Below are positions 1-6,608 of a stretch of DNA of 17,437 nt, one piece after another. Position numbers and translations under genes: made by a program. Numbering within the stretch: position 1 is the stretch's first letter; the number at the start of each line of letters is the position of its first letter. The notes beneath the pieces were generated by a model. That model ran no database searches. It was not told the origin of the DNA and saw only the letters and a list, made by a program, of their open reading frames with translations. This DNA is from an uncultured Leucobacter sp. (GTDB taxonomy: Bacteria > Actinomycetota > Actinomycetes > Actinomycetales > Microbacteriaceae), in the NCBI GenBank assembly GCA_937872275.1, contig CALMSE010000325.1, positions 1 to 17,437 on the forward strand. The letters run 5' to 3'.

Positions 1-138
1 GGCCCCGCGATCCGCCTCGGCGTCCGACAGCAGCGCCTCGGCCCGCGCGGCCTCGGCGAGCGCGGCCTTCGGGTCGTCCATCGTGCTGAGGCTCACGACG
101 CGGGCGATCGCCGCGTCGAGGTCGGCCCCTGGACTCAT
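1..138 (-). CDS. Unidentified protein, N-terminal 46 codons only (runs off the left edge)
   Basis: An open frame on the minus strand begins with ATG at 138 and continues to the edge, so only the first 46 residues are visible, starting MSPGADLDAAIARVV. They are rich in Ala, Asp and Glu and predict a soluble helical segment. There is no signal peptide or recognisable motif. Third codon positions are overwhelmingly G/C, as in the neighbouring genes, which supports real coding. It lies 35 nt beyond the DUF3054 gene in the same direction. No Shine-Dalgarno is visible, but TACTGT (minus strand, 145-150) ends 6 nt before the ATG, as expected for a leaderless transcript. A second in-frame ATG at 81 is possible. 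I cannot assign a function. Confidence 0.6.
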   Translation of the reverse strand, partial: MSPGADLDAAIARVVSLSTMDDPKAALAEAARAEALLSDAEADRGA

Positions 139-144
139 GCGCCG

Positions 145-150
145 ACAGTA
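145..150 (-). promoter_or_regulatory. Candidate -10 element (TACTGT) for a leaderless start at 138
   Basis: On the minus strand TACTGT is followed by 6 nt and then ATG. That puts the expected transcription start at or next to the start codon. No good -35 hexamer is visible, which is common at such promoters. Confidence 0.35.
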
Positions 151-173
151 CACCCCGCGCTCGTCGGCATCCG

Positions 174-563
174 CTAGCGGCGGCGGGCGCGTCGGATCAG
201 CGCCGCCACGAGGCGCCACCCGACGAGGGCGATGCCGAGCGACGCCGTCGCCACGAGCACGAACGGCAGCGCCGCGCCGCCGTCGGTGAAGATCACGCGG
301 AGCAGCATCCCGAGGGCGACCGTGCCGATCCACACCGGCAGCCCGGAGCGCAGCACCGCGGTCGGAGCGCGCCAGACGAGCGCCGCGAGCCAGACGATCG
401 CGAGCCCTGCGAGGAAGGGCCACGCGGTCTGCCAGAGGCCCGCGAGGGTCTCGGCCCGGCCGTGCTGGCCCCGGCCCAGCGCCGCGAAGGCGAGCACGAG
501 CACGACGTCGAGGGCGGCCGCGAGGGCGATCGCGGCGGCTCGGGGGCGGTTCGCGGCGCTCAT
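174..563 (-). CDS. DUF3054 family membrane protein
   Basis: A 129-residue integral membrane protein of unknown biochemical function. The sequence fits the actinobacterial DUF3054 family: an early helix with LDVVLVLAFAALGRG, a TAWPFLAG segment, then further hydrophobic stretches near residues 45-65, 75-95 and 100-120, and a basic tail RRARRR. About four membrane helices are expected. The chosen start at 563 overlaps the stop of the upstream hisN-like gene as ATGA, typical of translational coupling. A longer reading to 1103 in this frame is only the antisense shadow of hisN. The stop is TAG at 174-176. Family assignment is fairly secure; function is unknown. Confidence 0.85.
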   Translation of the reverse strand: MSAANRPRAAAIALAAALDVVLVLAFAALGRGQHGRAETLAGLWQTAWPFLAGLAIVWLAALVWRAPTAVLRSGLPVWIGTVALGMLLRVIFTDGGAALPFVLVATASLGIALVGWRLVAALIRRARRR

Positions 564-1354
564 CCGGCGATCGCCTTCACGACCGAGGCGTGCAGGAGGC
601 CGTTCGTCGCGAGCGCGCTGCCGTTCCAGGCGCTCTCGTTCCCCTCCGCGTCGGTGAAGCTGCCGCCGGCCTCGCGCACGATCGGCACGTGCGCGGCGAG
701 ATCGTAGGCCTTCACGTCGAACTCGGCCACGATGTCGAGCAGCCCCTCGGCGAGCAGCATGTACGACCAGGAGTCGCCGTAGGCGCGGTCGCGCCACACC
801 CGCTCGGCGAGGTCGAGCAGCTGGGGCAGGCGCCCGGCGTCGCGCCACTGGCCGATGCTCTGGAAGCTGAGCGAGGCGTCCGAGAGCCCGGCCACGCCGG
901 AGACCCGCAGGCGCCGGGGGTCGGCTCCGCGCTCCTGCCCCCAGGCGCCGCCACCGGTCTCGGCCCACCACCGCGCGCCGAACGCCGGCGCCGACACCAC
1001 GCCGACGGTCGGCGCGCCGTCGACCTCGAGTGCGATGAGCGTCGCCCAGTTGGGCACGCCGCGGAGGAAGTTGGCCGTGCCGTCGATGGGATCGAGGATC
1101 CACCGGCGCTCGCCAGTGCCCGCGCCGCCCGACTCCTCGCCGAAGAAGCCGTCGCCGGGGCGCTCGGCCTCGATCCGCTCGCGCAGCCTCCGCTCGACCG
1201 CGAGATCCGCATCGGTGACGTGGGTGCGGTCGGGCTTCGTGTCGACGCGCAGGTCCGCGGCCCGGAAGCGGGGGAGCGAGACGGCGTCCGCGAGGTCTGC
1301 GAGCTCGAGCGCGAAGGCGAGATCGGGGGATGGGGCGGGGTACTCAGCGGTCAT
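560..1354 (-). CDS. hisN: Inositol monophosphatase-family phosphatase, probably histidinol-phosphatase HisN
   Basis: A 264-residue Mg2+-dependent phosphatase. In actinobacteria this class often serves as the histidinol-phosphatase of histidine synthesis. Visible motifs are GEES at 72-75, the metal-binding and catalytic signature DPIDGTANF at 88-96, and the second metal site YDLAAHVPIVREAGG from 217 (Asp218). Length matches the family. The ATG at 1354 was chosen because AGGACG precedes it at proper spacing and the family N-terminus starts near there; the frame stays open to 1474, but that extension looks non-coding. It overlaps the DUF3054 gene by 4 nt, so the two are probably co-translated. 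Substrate could instead be inositol phosphate or another sugar phosphate; sequence alone does not settle it. Confidence 0.87.
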   Translation of the reverse strand: MTAEYPAPSPDLAFALELADLADAVSLPRFRAADLRVDTKPDRTHVTDADLAVERRLRERIEAERPGDGFFGEESGGAGTGERRWILDPIDGTANFLRGVPNWATLIALEVDGAPTVGVVSAPAFGARWWAETGGGAWGQERGADPRRLRVSGVAGLSDASLSFQSIGQWRDAGRLPQLLDLAERVWRDRAYGDSWSYMLLAEGLLDIVAEFDVKAYDLAAHVPIVREAGGSFTDAEGNESAWNGSALATNGLLHASVVKAIAG

Positions 1355-1461
1355 TGCCGTCCTGTCAGCGGTCGCGGGTGGCTTGCGTCGGAACCCATTC
1401 TCGCAGCTTGTCTGAGAGTGAGCGCCCGTAGTCCCTGAGCGACGGCGGTCGCCGGACACGC

Positions 1462-1480
1462 GATTGTTGAACACGCAATC
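1462..1480. promoter_or_regulatory. Candidate operator dyad between hisN and the permease gene
   Basis: GATTG and CAATC form inverted 5-bp arms separated by 9 nt, and inside them TGTT-G-AACA is a second small palindrome offset to the left. It sits 69 nt before the permease ATG, in the AT-richer part of the divergent intergenic region 1355-1549. It could bind a dimeric regulator of the permease-dehydrogenase pair. No regulator gene is adjacent. Apart from this dyad and the ribosome binding site I see nothing else in that gap. Confidence 0.3.
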
Positions 1481-1549
1481 TAGACATTCGGCGAAGCGGT
1501 GTGGTTCACTTTCGGTTACCTGCTCTGCTTATTCTTCGAAGGAGAAGCC

Positions 1550-3019
1550 ATGTCAGAAGCCCGTGCCGATTCGCTGGCCCGAAACAAACTCGGCGTCAGC
1601 TCGATCGTCTTCCTCGTCCTCGCGGCCGTAGCCCCCATGACCGTGCTGATCGTCGTGCTGCCGCTCGCGATCGCGCTCGGCAACGGCGGCGGCGTGCCGA
1701 TCGCCATCCTGCTCGTCGCGATCGCGCTGCTGCTGTTCGCGATCGGCTACGCGCAGATCACGAAGGAGATGACCAACGCGGGCGGCTTCTACGCCATCGC
1801 GGTCAAGGGACTCGGGCGCACCGCGGGCCTCATCACGGGCCTCATCGCGACGATCGGCTACAACGCCTTCGTCGCGGGTGCACTCGCCACCCTCGGCTTC
1901 TTCGCCGGCGTGGTCGTGCCGGGGCAGCTCTGGGGCATCGAGTTCGATTGGTTCTGGGCCGGCCTGGTGCTCTTCGTGATCGTCCTCCTGCTCGCGATCT
2001 CGGGCATCCACGTCAGCGCCGTGGTGCTGGGCGTGGCGCTCGTGCTCGAGATCATCCTGGTCGTCACCTTCGGCTTCTCGGTGCTCTTCTCGACCGGCTT
2101 CGACCTCGGCATCTTCACCCCGCAGATCATCATGGGCGGCTCGCTCTGGATCGGCCTGCTGCTCGCGGCCACCTGCTTCATCGGCTTCGAGGCCACCGCG
2201 CTCTTCGGCGAGGAGGCCAAGGATCCGCATCGCACCGTCCCGCGGGCGACCTACGCGGCGATCATCATCATCTGCATCATCCACGTCTTCGGCGCCTGGG
2301 CGATCGTCAGCGCGGTCGGGATTCAGGACGCGCAGGCCGTCTCGCTCGAGCACCTCGAGGCGGGCGACCTCACGTTCATGCTCATCGATCAGCACCTCGG
2401 CCCGATCCTCGGAGTCATCGCCCTGATCCTTCTCGTGGTCAGCCTGTTCGCCGCGCAGCTGGCGTTCCACAACTCGGCGGGCCGCTACCTCTTCTCGCTC
2501 GGCCGTGCGCGCGTCCTGCCGCGCTGGCTCGCGAAGACCAACCGCCAGGGCTCGCCCGCGCGTGCGCTGATCGTGAACTTCCTCTTCGCGGTCATCGTCG
2601 CGGCGATCTTCCGCCTCGCCCTGCCGGACATCCCGCCGGTCCTCACGCTGCTGCCCGTCGGCGTCGGCTTCGCGACGCTCGCCATCATCATCGTGCAGGC
2701 GATCGCCGCGCTCTCGGTGGTCGTCTACTTCCGCAGGAAACGCGATCCGCGGTGGTGGTCGACCTTCATCGCGCCGGGCCTCGGCTTCCTCGCGCTCGCG
2801 GTGTTCAGCGTCATGGCGATCGTGCAGTTCCCGCTGGTCGCCGGTTCCGAAGAGCTCTACGTCGTGGTGCTGCCGTGGGTGCTCGTCGTCGCGCTCGTCG
2901 GCGGCATCATCTACGGCGCCTACCTCAAGTCGAAGAAGCCCGAGATCTACGCGGGCCTCTCGGAGGACCTCGAGAACTTCGACGAGGAGCTCGCCGAGGC
3001 CGCGGCGGAGAACGACTGA
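1550..3019 (+). CDS. APC-superfamily amino acid/polyamine-type permease
   Basis: A 489-residue transporter of the amino acid-polyamine-organocation superfamily, expected to import an amine or amino acid across the cytoplasmic membrane. About 12 hydrophobic segments are seen. The first carries the APC hallmark VLAAVAPMTVL (23-33). NAGGFYAIAVKGLGR (76-90) and GFEATALFGEEAKDPHRTVPRATY (from 212) match the conserved loops of the family. The tail after about 460 is cytoplasmic and acidic. The ATG at 1550 is preceded by GAAGGAGAA, a strong ribosome binding site; an upstream in-frame ATG at 1499 lacks one. The SDR gene begins 3 nt after its stop, suggesting transport and oxidation of the same compound. 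The substrate cannot be told from sequence. Confidence 0.88.
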   Translation: MSEARADSLARNKLGVSSIVFLVLAAVAPMTVLIVVLPLAIALGNGGGVPIAILLVAIALLLFAIGYAQITKEMTNAGGFYAIAVKGLGRTAGLITGLIATIGYNAFVAGALATLGFFAGVVVPGQLWGIEFDWFWAGLVLFVIVLLLAISGIHVSAVVLGVALVLEIILVVTFGFSVLFSTGFDLGIFTPQIIMGGSLWIGLLLAATCFIGFEATALFGEEAKDPHRTVPRATYAAIIIICIIHVFGAWAIVSAVGIQDAQAVSLEHLEAGDLTFMLIDQHLGPILGVIALILLVVSLFAAQLAFHNSAGRYLFSLGRARVLPRWLAKTNRQGSPARALIVNFLFAVIVAAIFRLALPDIPPVLTLLPVGVGFATLAIIIVQAIAALSVVVYFRRKRDPRWWSTFIAPGLGFLALAVFSVMAIVQFPLVAGSEELYVVVLPWVLVVALVGGIIYGAYLKSKKPEIYAGLSEDLENFDEELAEAAAEND

Positions 3020-3022
3020 GCC

Positions 3023-3796
3023 GTGGGATCCGAAAACCTGCTCGGCCTGCCCCGACGCGTCCTCATCACCGGGGCCGCGTCGGGGATCGGCCTCGCCTGC
3101 GCGAAGCTCTTCCACGACTCCGGCGCGTCGGTCGGGCTCATCGGCCGCTCCGCCGAGCGGCTCGAGTCGGCGGCAGGGACGCTGACCTCGCCCGAGGGCG
3201 GCACCGTCGTCACCGCTGCCGCCGACGTCGCCGACGAGGCGTCGGTGCAGGCCGCGGTCGAGCGCATCGCCTCCGAGCTCGGCGGGCTGGACGCGCTCGT
3301 GCTCTCCGCGGGCACCGACGGCGAGATGGGGGCGCTGGTGCCCGAGGTCACGGCCGCGGGCTTCCGCGAGGTGCTCGAGGTGAACGTGCTCGGCACCTTC
3401 CTCGCGGTGAAGGCGGCGCTGCCCTTCCTCAGCGCCGCCGAGAACGCCAGCATCACCGTCATCGGCTCGGACTCCGGCTTCGTCGCGGTGCCGGGCATGC
3501 TCGCCTACAACGCGTCGAAGGGCGCGATCGTACAGCTCGTCAGAGCGCTCGCGGTCGAGCTCTACGACGACCACGGCATCCGCGTCAACAGCGTGGCGCC
3601 GTCGGTTGTCGACACGCCCATGGCACGCCGCGGCCTCGGCGACGAGGTCATGGACGCACCGCCCTTTCCGCTGCAGCAGGCGGAGGACGTGGCGTGGTCG
3701 GTGGCGTACCTCGCGAGCGCCCGCGCGCGCGCCGTCAACGGCCAGAGCCTGCTCTCCGATTTCGGCTACACCGGCCGCTCGTCGTTCCCGGCCTGA
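3023..3796 (+). CDS. Short-chain dehydrogenase/reductase (SDR family)
   Basis: A 257-residue classical SDR, an NAD(P)(H)-dependent oxidoreductase with a Rossmann fold. The cofactor loop is TGAASGIG at 16-23. The usual NNAG is replaced by LSAG at 95-98. The catalytic set is Asn121, Ser149, Tyr162 and Lys166 (YNASK). The C-terminal NGQSLLSDFGY corresponds to the conserved end of the fold. It begins with GTG at 3023, 3 nt after the permease stop, with GGAG at 3007-3010 as a possible ribosome binding site, so it is probably co-transcribed with the permease. Arg43 after beta-2 (GRSAERL) hints at NADP(H). The substrate is unknown; the pairing suggests a hydroxylated compound brought in by the permease. 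Confidence 0.88.
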   Translation: MGSENLLGLPRRVLITGAASGIGLACAKLFHDSGASVGLIGRSAERLESAAGTLTSPEGGTVVTAAADVADEASVQAAVERIASELGGLDALVLSAGTDGEMGALVPEVTAAGFREVLEVNVLGTFLAVKAALPFLSAAENASITVIGSDSGFVAVPGMLAYNASKGAIVQLVRALAVELYDDHGIRVNSVAPSVVDTPMARRGLGDEVMDAPPFPLQQAEDVAWSVAYLASARARAVNGQSLLSDFGYTGRSSFPA

Positions 3797-3827
3797 GCCC
3801 GCCGCCGGCCGATGCATCCGGGCCGAG

Positions 3828-3870
3828 AAGACCCCTGCTCCCCGAACCAGTCGAGGGGAGCAGGGGTCTT
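3828..3870 (+). terminator. Perfect 16-bp hairpin after the SDR gene
   Basis: Left arm 3828-3843 (starts AAGACCCCTG) and right arm 3855-3870 (ends CAGGGGTCTT) are exact complements with an 11-nt loop. There is no long T run, as is common for actinobacterial terminators. It isolates the permease-SDR unit from the tRNA. Confidence 0.8.
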
Positions 3871-3881
3871 CCGCCGCCGAT

Positions 3882-3911
3882 TTCGACGGGCGCGGTACCC
3901 CGTGCTAAGCT
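3882..3911 (+). promoter_or_regulatory. Candidate tRNA-Lys promoter
   Basis: TTCGAC (3882-3887), an 18-nt spacer and TAAGCT (3906-3911, preceded by an extended -10 TGC) lie 25 nt before the tRNA. A small hairpin TTGCC/GGCAA in 3920-3933 falls in the 5' leader that RNase P would remove. Confidence 0.45.
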
Positions 3912-3936
3912 TTCCCCCGTTGCCCGAGGGCAATGC

Positions 3937-4009
<73 letters not shown>

Positions 4010-4015
4010 CGATTC

Positions 4016-4044
4016 AGGCCCGAGATCTTCGCGATCTCGGGCCT
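4016..4044. terminator. Shared bidirectional terminator between tRNA-Lys and the small basic gene
   Basis: Arms 4016-4027 (AGGCCCGAGATC) and 4033-4044 (GATCTCGGGCCT) pair perfectly over 12 bp with a TTCGC loop. A short T run follows on the plus side. It lies between two convergent genes, 7 nt from the tRNA and 5 nt from the opposing stop codon. Confidence 0.8.
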
Positions 4045-4049
4045 TTCGC

Positions 4050-4172
4050 CTACTTGCGGTTGTTGAGTATCGTGGCCGCTGCTTGATTCTTGTCGCGCTT
4101 GGCGGCCTTCTTCTCCTTGGCCGTCATCGCCGCGGGCTTCTTCGCGGCCTTCTGGCCCTTGTCCTTCGACAT
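4050..4172 (-). CDS. Small lysine-rich basic protein (40 aa), function unknown
   Basis: ATG at 4172 is preceded on the minus strand by AAGGGAGAA, a strong ribosome binding site, and the frame ends with TAG at 4050-4052. The 40-residue product starts MSKDKGQKAAKKPAAMTAKE and has 11 Lys and 2 Arg, no Cys and no hydrophobic segment. It probably binds nucleic acid or another polyanion, though that is only inference from charge. All 11 lysines use AAG. The last ten codons include AAT, CAA, GCA and ATA, which are rare in this genome. It lies convergent to tRNA-Lys and downstream of the cold-shock gene, 134 nt away. The clear start signal and codon pattern support a real gene; no family is recognised. 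Confidence 0.7.
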   Translation of the reverse strand: MSKDKGQKAAKKPAAMTAKEKKAAKRDKNQAAATILNNRK

Positions 4173-4251
4173 GCGTTCTCCCTTCAGGAGCGGGGTGCCT
4201 CCCGGGTGAACCCGTGCGGATGCCGGTGTTCATCGCCCCGGGGGTGCAGAT

Positions 4252-4294
4252 GACGGCAGGGTGCCGATCTTCGAGAGTCGGGCGCCCTGCCGTC
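4252..4294 (-). terminator. Terminator hairpin downstream of the cold-shock gene
   Basis: GACGGCAGGG (4252-4261) pairs with CCCTGCCGTC (4285-4294). The stem continues inward through one G-U pair and GCC/GGC to about 14 bp, and outward GATGA/TCATC can also pair. It starts 12 nt past the csp stop on the minus strand. Confidence 0.65.
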
Positions 4295-4306
4295 TGGTCA
4301 TCGGCG

Positions 4307-4510
4307 TCAGATGACGACGATATTCGCCGCCTGCATGCCCTTGGGGCCGCGCTCGGCGTCGAACTGGACCTTCTGGTCCTCTTCGAGGTTGCGGAAGCCG
4401 CTCGTCATGATCGCGCTGTGGTGCGCGAACAGATCGGCGGTGCCGTCGTCGGGGGCGATGAAGCCGAAGCCCTTGTCGGAGTTGAACCATTTGACGGTGC
4501 CTGTGGCCAT
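4307..4510 (-). CDS. cspA: Cold-shock protein, CspA family
   Basis: A 67-residue single cold-shock domain, the normal length for bacterial Csp proteins, which bind single-stranded RNA/DNA and keep mRNA unfolded. RNP1 is seen as [12 protein letters not shown] (7-18) and RNP2 as DLFAHHSAI (26-34), followed by the usual [25 protein letters not shown] ending with beta-5. The ATG at 4510 is preceded by GAAGGAA at suitable distance. A GATCAC/GTGATC hairpin (4534-4548) stands just upstream of that site. The gene faces a long upstream gap (4511-4914), consistent with the long leaders of cold-inducible csp genes. Whether it is cold-induced or constitutive cannot be told. Confidence 0.95.
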   Translation of the reverse strand: MATGTVKWFNSDKGFGFIAPDDGTADLFAHHSAIMTSGFRNLEEDQKVQFDAERGPKGMQAANIVVI

Positions 4511-4914
4511 GACGTCATTCCTTCATTGTCTGGGATCACTTGGTGATCTTTGTTGAACCGGGACGAAGGTGTCGTCGCGGTGGCGTGGGGGTCTGCGGCG
4601 CGGTGATCTCGTGCGCAATGCCGGGCTGCGTGGCATCGGCACGCCCTGGTGCCGTTGAGCCTGGGAGGAGAGATAGAGGCCGTTCGATGGTGATGGTCGA
4701 TCGCCGGCGAGGGCCGATCGGGCGAAGACGGTGATTCAAATACTTGCTCGGAGTGCTCCTGAGCATTCAAGTCGGTCCGGGGTTCCGGCAGAAACGCAAC
4801 TTCCTGTGTCTCGCATGATGAACCCTACAGCATCTCCGTGTCTGCGGCCTGTGAATGTGCGACCGGGGCTCGCGACCGGTCGTGCGAGCGGGATGAGCGC
4901 CCGGCCTGCGCCGG
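4511..4914. other. 404-bp gap between nhaA stop and csp start: csp leader and promoter region
   Basis: This stretch holds no convincing gene. It is AT-richer around 4736-4830 than the flanks. On the minus strand TAGGGT (4822-4827) stands 5 nt before an ATG (4816) opening a 26-codon frame to 4736; this could be a leaderless upstream ORF or simply the csp promoter. TTGAAT (minus, near 4770) is another promoter-like hexamer. An imperfect palindrome GCTCGGAG-TG-CTCCtGAGC lies at 4746-4764. Nothing clear is seen in 4832-4914. Confidence 0.4.
4534..4548 (-). promoter_or_regulatory. Leader hairpin just upstream of the csp ribosome binding site
   Basis: GATCAC, a 3-nt loop and GTGATC form a 6-bp stem ending 23 nt before the csp ATG and a few nt before GAAGGAA. 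It could affect ribosome access at different temperatures. The role is inferred only from position. Confidence 0.35.
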
Positions 4915-6177
4915 TCACGGCGAGGCCTGCGCCGTCGGCCGTCGCAGCAGGAACGCCGCCGCGACGAGGCTGGCCAGCACGGAGGCCGCCATCACGGCCA
5001 GGCGCGCCGTGTCGGCGTCGCCCGCGTCCTCGAAGCTCAGCTCCGCGACGAGCAGTGCGACGGTGAAGCCGACGCCGCCGAGGCAGGAGATGCCGACGAG
5101 CTCGCGGATCCGCACCCCGAGGCCGGCCCGGGCGAGACGGCTGACGAGCATCGCGGTGAGCGCGATGCCGAGGGGCTTGCCGATCACGAGCCCCGCCATC
5201 ACCCCGAGGGCGATCGGATCGAACGGGAAGCCCGAGCCGCCCGCGACCGCGACGCCCGCGGCGAAGAAGGCGAATGCCGGTACCGCGATCCCGCTCGAGA
5301 GCGGCCCGAAGCGGAAGCCGAAGACCTCGGCGAGGTCGATGCGACCGCCTGCGGATCGTGCGCCCCGATCCCGCGCCGCGACCGGCACCGCGAATGCGAG
5401 CAGCACCCCGGCGACCGTCGCGTGCACGCCCGAGGCGTGCACGAGCGCCCAGACGGTCGCGCCGAGCGGGAGCAGCACGATCCACGCCGCCCACCGGCGC
5501 CGCGCGAACCAGCCGGCGCCGCGCTGCGCGAGCAGGGCGTAGAGGGCGAGGGGAGCGAGCGCCGCTGCGAACCAGACCCACTGCACCCCGTCGCCCAGGA
5601 AGACCGCGATGACGGCGATCGCGATGAGGTCGTCGACGACCGCGAGGGTGAGGAGGAACATCCGGAGCACGGGAGGGATGCGCGGCGCGATCAGGCCCAG
5701 GACCGCTACCGCGAAGGCGATGTCGGTCGCGGTCGGCACGGCCCAGCCGCGGGCGGCCGGGGTGCCCGCCGTGAACGCGAGATAGAGGAGCGCGGGCACG
5801 GCGACCCCGCCGAAGGCCGAGGCGACGGGCACGATCGCGGTGGCCGGGCGCCGCAGCGCGCCGCCGACGAACTCGCGCTTCAGCTCGAGCCCGACCGTGA
5901 AGAAGAAGACCGCCAGCAGGCCGTCCGCCGCCCATTCGCCGAGCGAGAGATGGAGGTGCAGGGAATCGGGGCCGACGCGGAGATCGCGCAGCGCGAAGTA
6001 GGCGTGCGAGAGCGGGGTGTTCGCCGCGACGAAGCCGAGGACCGCGGCGGCCATGACGAGGAGGCCCGCGGCGAACTCGCCCCGCAGCACCCGGGAGACC
6101 CTGGCGGCCTCCCGCGTCGGAACGGCCAGCAGTCGTCTGGGCAGAGGCGAGGAGGGTCGGGGGGCGTGTCTCGGCAT
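4915..6177 (-). CDS. nhaA: Na+/H+ antiporter NhaA
   Basis: A 420-residue electrogenic antiporter that exports Na+ (or Li+) in exchange for protons at the cytoplasmic membrane. Visible family features are FFFTVGLELKREFVGG (91-106), TDIAFAVAVLGL with Asp152, the ion-binding pair Asp182-Asp183 in LAVVDDLIAIAVIA, and GKPLGIALT with the helix X lysine. About 12 helices are expected. Length is slightly over the E. coli protein because of a 30-residue Arg/Pro-rich N-terminus. The ATG at 6177 has GGAG about 8 nt upstream. The gene follows the small membrane protein gene by 70 nt in the same direction and may share its transcript. No terminator hairpin was evident immediately after its stop. Confidence 0.95.
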   Translation of the reverse strand: MPRHAPRPSSPLPRRLLAVPTREAARVSRVLRGEFAAGLLVMAAAVLGFVAANTPLSHAYFALRDLRVGPDSLHLHLSLGEWAADGLLAVFFFTVGLELKREFVGGALRRPATAIVPVASAFGGVAVPALLYLAFTAGTPAARGWAVPTATDIAFAVAVLGLIAPRIPPVLRMFLLTLAVVDDLIAIAVIAVFLGDGVQWVWFAAALAPLALYALLAQRGAGWFARRRWAAWIVLLPLGATVWALVHASGVHATVAGVLLAFAVPVAARDRGARSAGGRIDLAEVFGFRFGPLSSGIAVPAFAFFAAGVAVAGGSGFPFDPIALGVMAGLVIGKPLGIALTAMLVSRLARAGLGVRIRELVGISCLGGVGFTVALLVAELSFEDAGDADTARLAVMAASVLASLVAAAFLLRRPTAQASP

Positions 6178-6247
6178 TGGCTGCTCCGGGGTCTGGGGAG
6201 GCGGATGGAAACCGCCGACCAGACTTCCCGGCTCACCGAACGACAGT

Positions 6248-6502
6248 CTAGCGGGCCTTGCGCTCCGCCTTCGCCTGGAGCTTCTCGATGCGCTCGGCCT
6301 CCTTCGCGCGCTCCTCGTACTCCTTGTCGGCGGGCTGCTTCGCGACGCCGACGATCGCGAGCACCAGGCCGGCCGCCCAGACGCCCCAGATGATGAAGCG
6401 GCGCCAGTCCTTCGGCATCGCCTGGGTCTGACGCAGCGTGCCCAGGGCTCCGAGCAGCGCGGCGATGACCCCGAAATTCGTCAGGTACTTGCCGATCGAC
6501 AT
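6248..6502 (-). CDS. Small two-helix membrane protein (84 aa), function unknown
   Basis: The product begins [20 protein letters not shown], with hydrophobic segments near residues 8-22 and 35-53. A highly charged coiled-coil-like tail follows ([25 protein letters not shown]), probably cytoplasmic. Small proteins of this shape occur in many actinobacteria but I recognise no named family. The ATG at 6502 is preceded by GGAGGT, a near-perfect ribosome binding site, and TAGTCT (minus strand of 6527-6532) is a plausible -10. It is divergent from ilvD and 70 nt upstream of nhaA. Confidence 0.8.
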   Translation of the reverse strand: MSIGKYLTNFGVIAALLGALGTLRQTQAMPKDWRRFIIWGVWAAGLVLAIVGVAKQPADKEYEERAKEAERIEKLQAKAERKAR

Positions 6503-6526
6503 GCGACCTCCTCCGTGCTCCTCCCC

Positions 6527-6532
6527 AGACTA
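6527..6532 (-). promoter_or_regulatory. Candidate -10 (TAGTCT) for the small membrane protein gene
   Basis: TAGTCT lies on the minus strand 24 nt before the ATG at 6502, leaving room for the GGAGGT ribosome binding site. It is back-to-back with the ilvD promoter. Confidence 0.4.
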
Positions 6533-6595
6533 CCGGGCGGATCGCGGGGCGTCGAAGGAGGCGGGCCTCTGCGAATCGCGCGCTGGACTCGGCGC

Positions 6596-6601
6596 TAGAC
6601 T
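6596..6601 (+). promoter_or_regulatory. Candidate -10 (TAGACT) giving a leaderless ilvD mRNA
   Basis: TAGACT is followed by 7 nt and the ilvD ATG at 6609, so transcription would start at or next to the start codon. No Shine-Dalgarno precedes the ATG. The -35 position holds no consensus hexamer. Confidence 0.55.
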
Positions 6602-6608
6602 GGATGCC

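Noticed and set aside
1355..1474. Extended N-terminus of hisN up to an ATG at 1474
   Set aside because: The added 40 residues are Arg/Ser/Thr-rich and unlike the family; the ATG at 1354 has a good ribosome binding site.
1553..3817. A 754-codon open frame on the minus strand
   Set aside because: It is antisense to the permease and SDR genes, has a charged low-complexity Asp/Glu/Arg/His composition, and exists because high GC removes stop codons.
4016..4044. Phage or island attachment site at the 3' end of tRNA-Lys
   Set aside because: The sequence after the tRNA is a terminator, no integrase is nearby, and no repeat of the tRNA end was seen.
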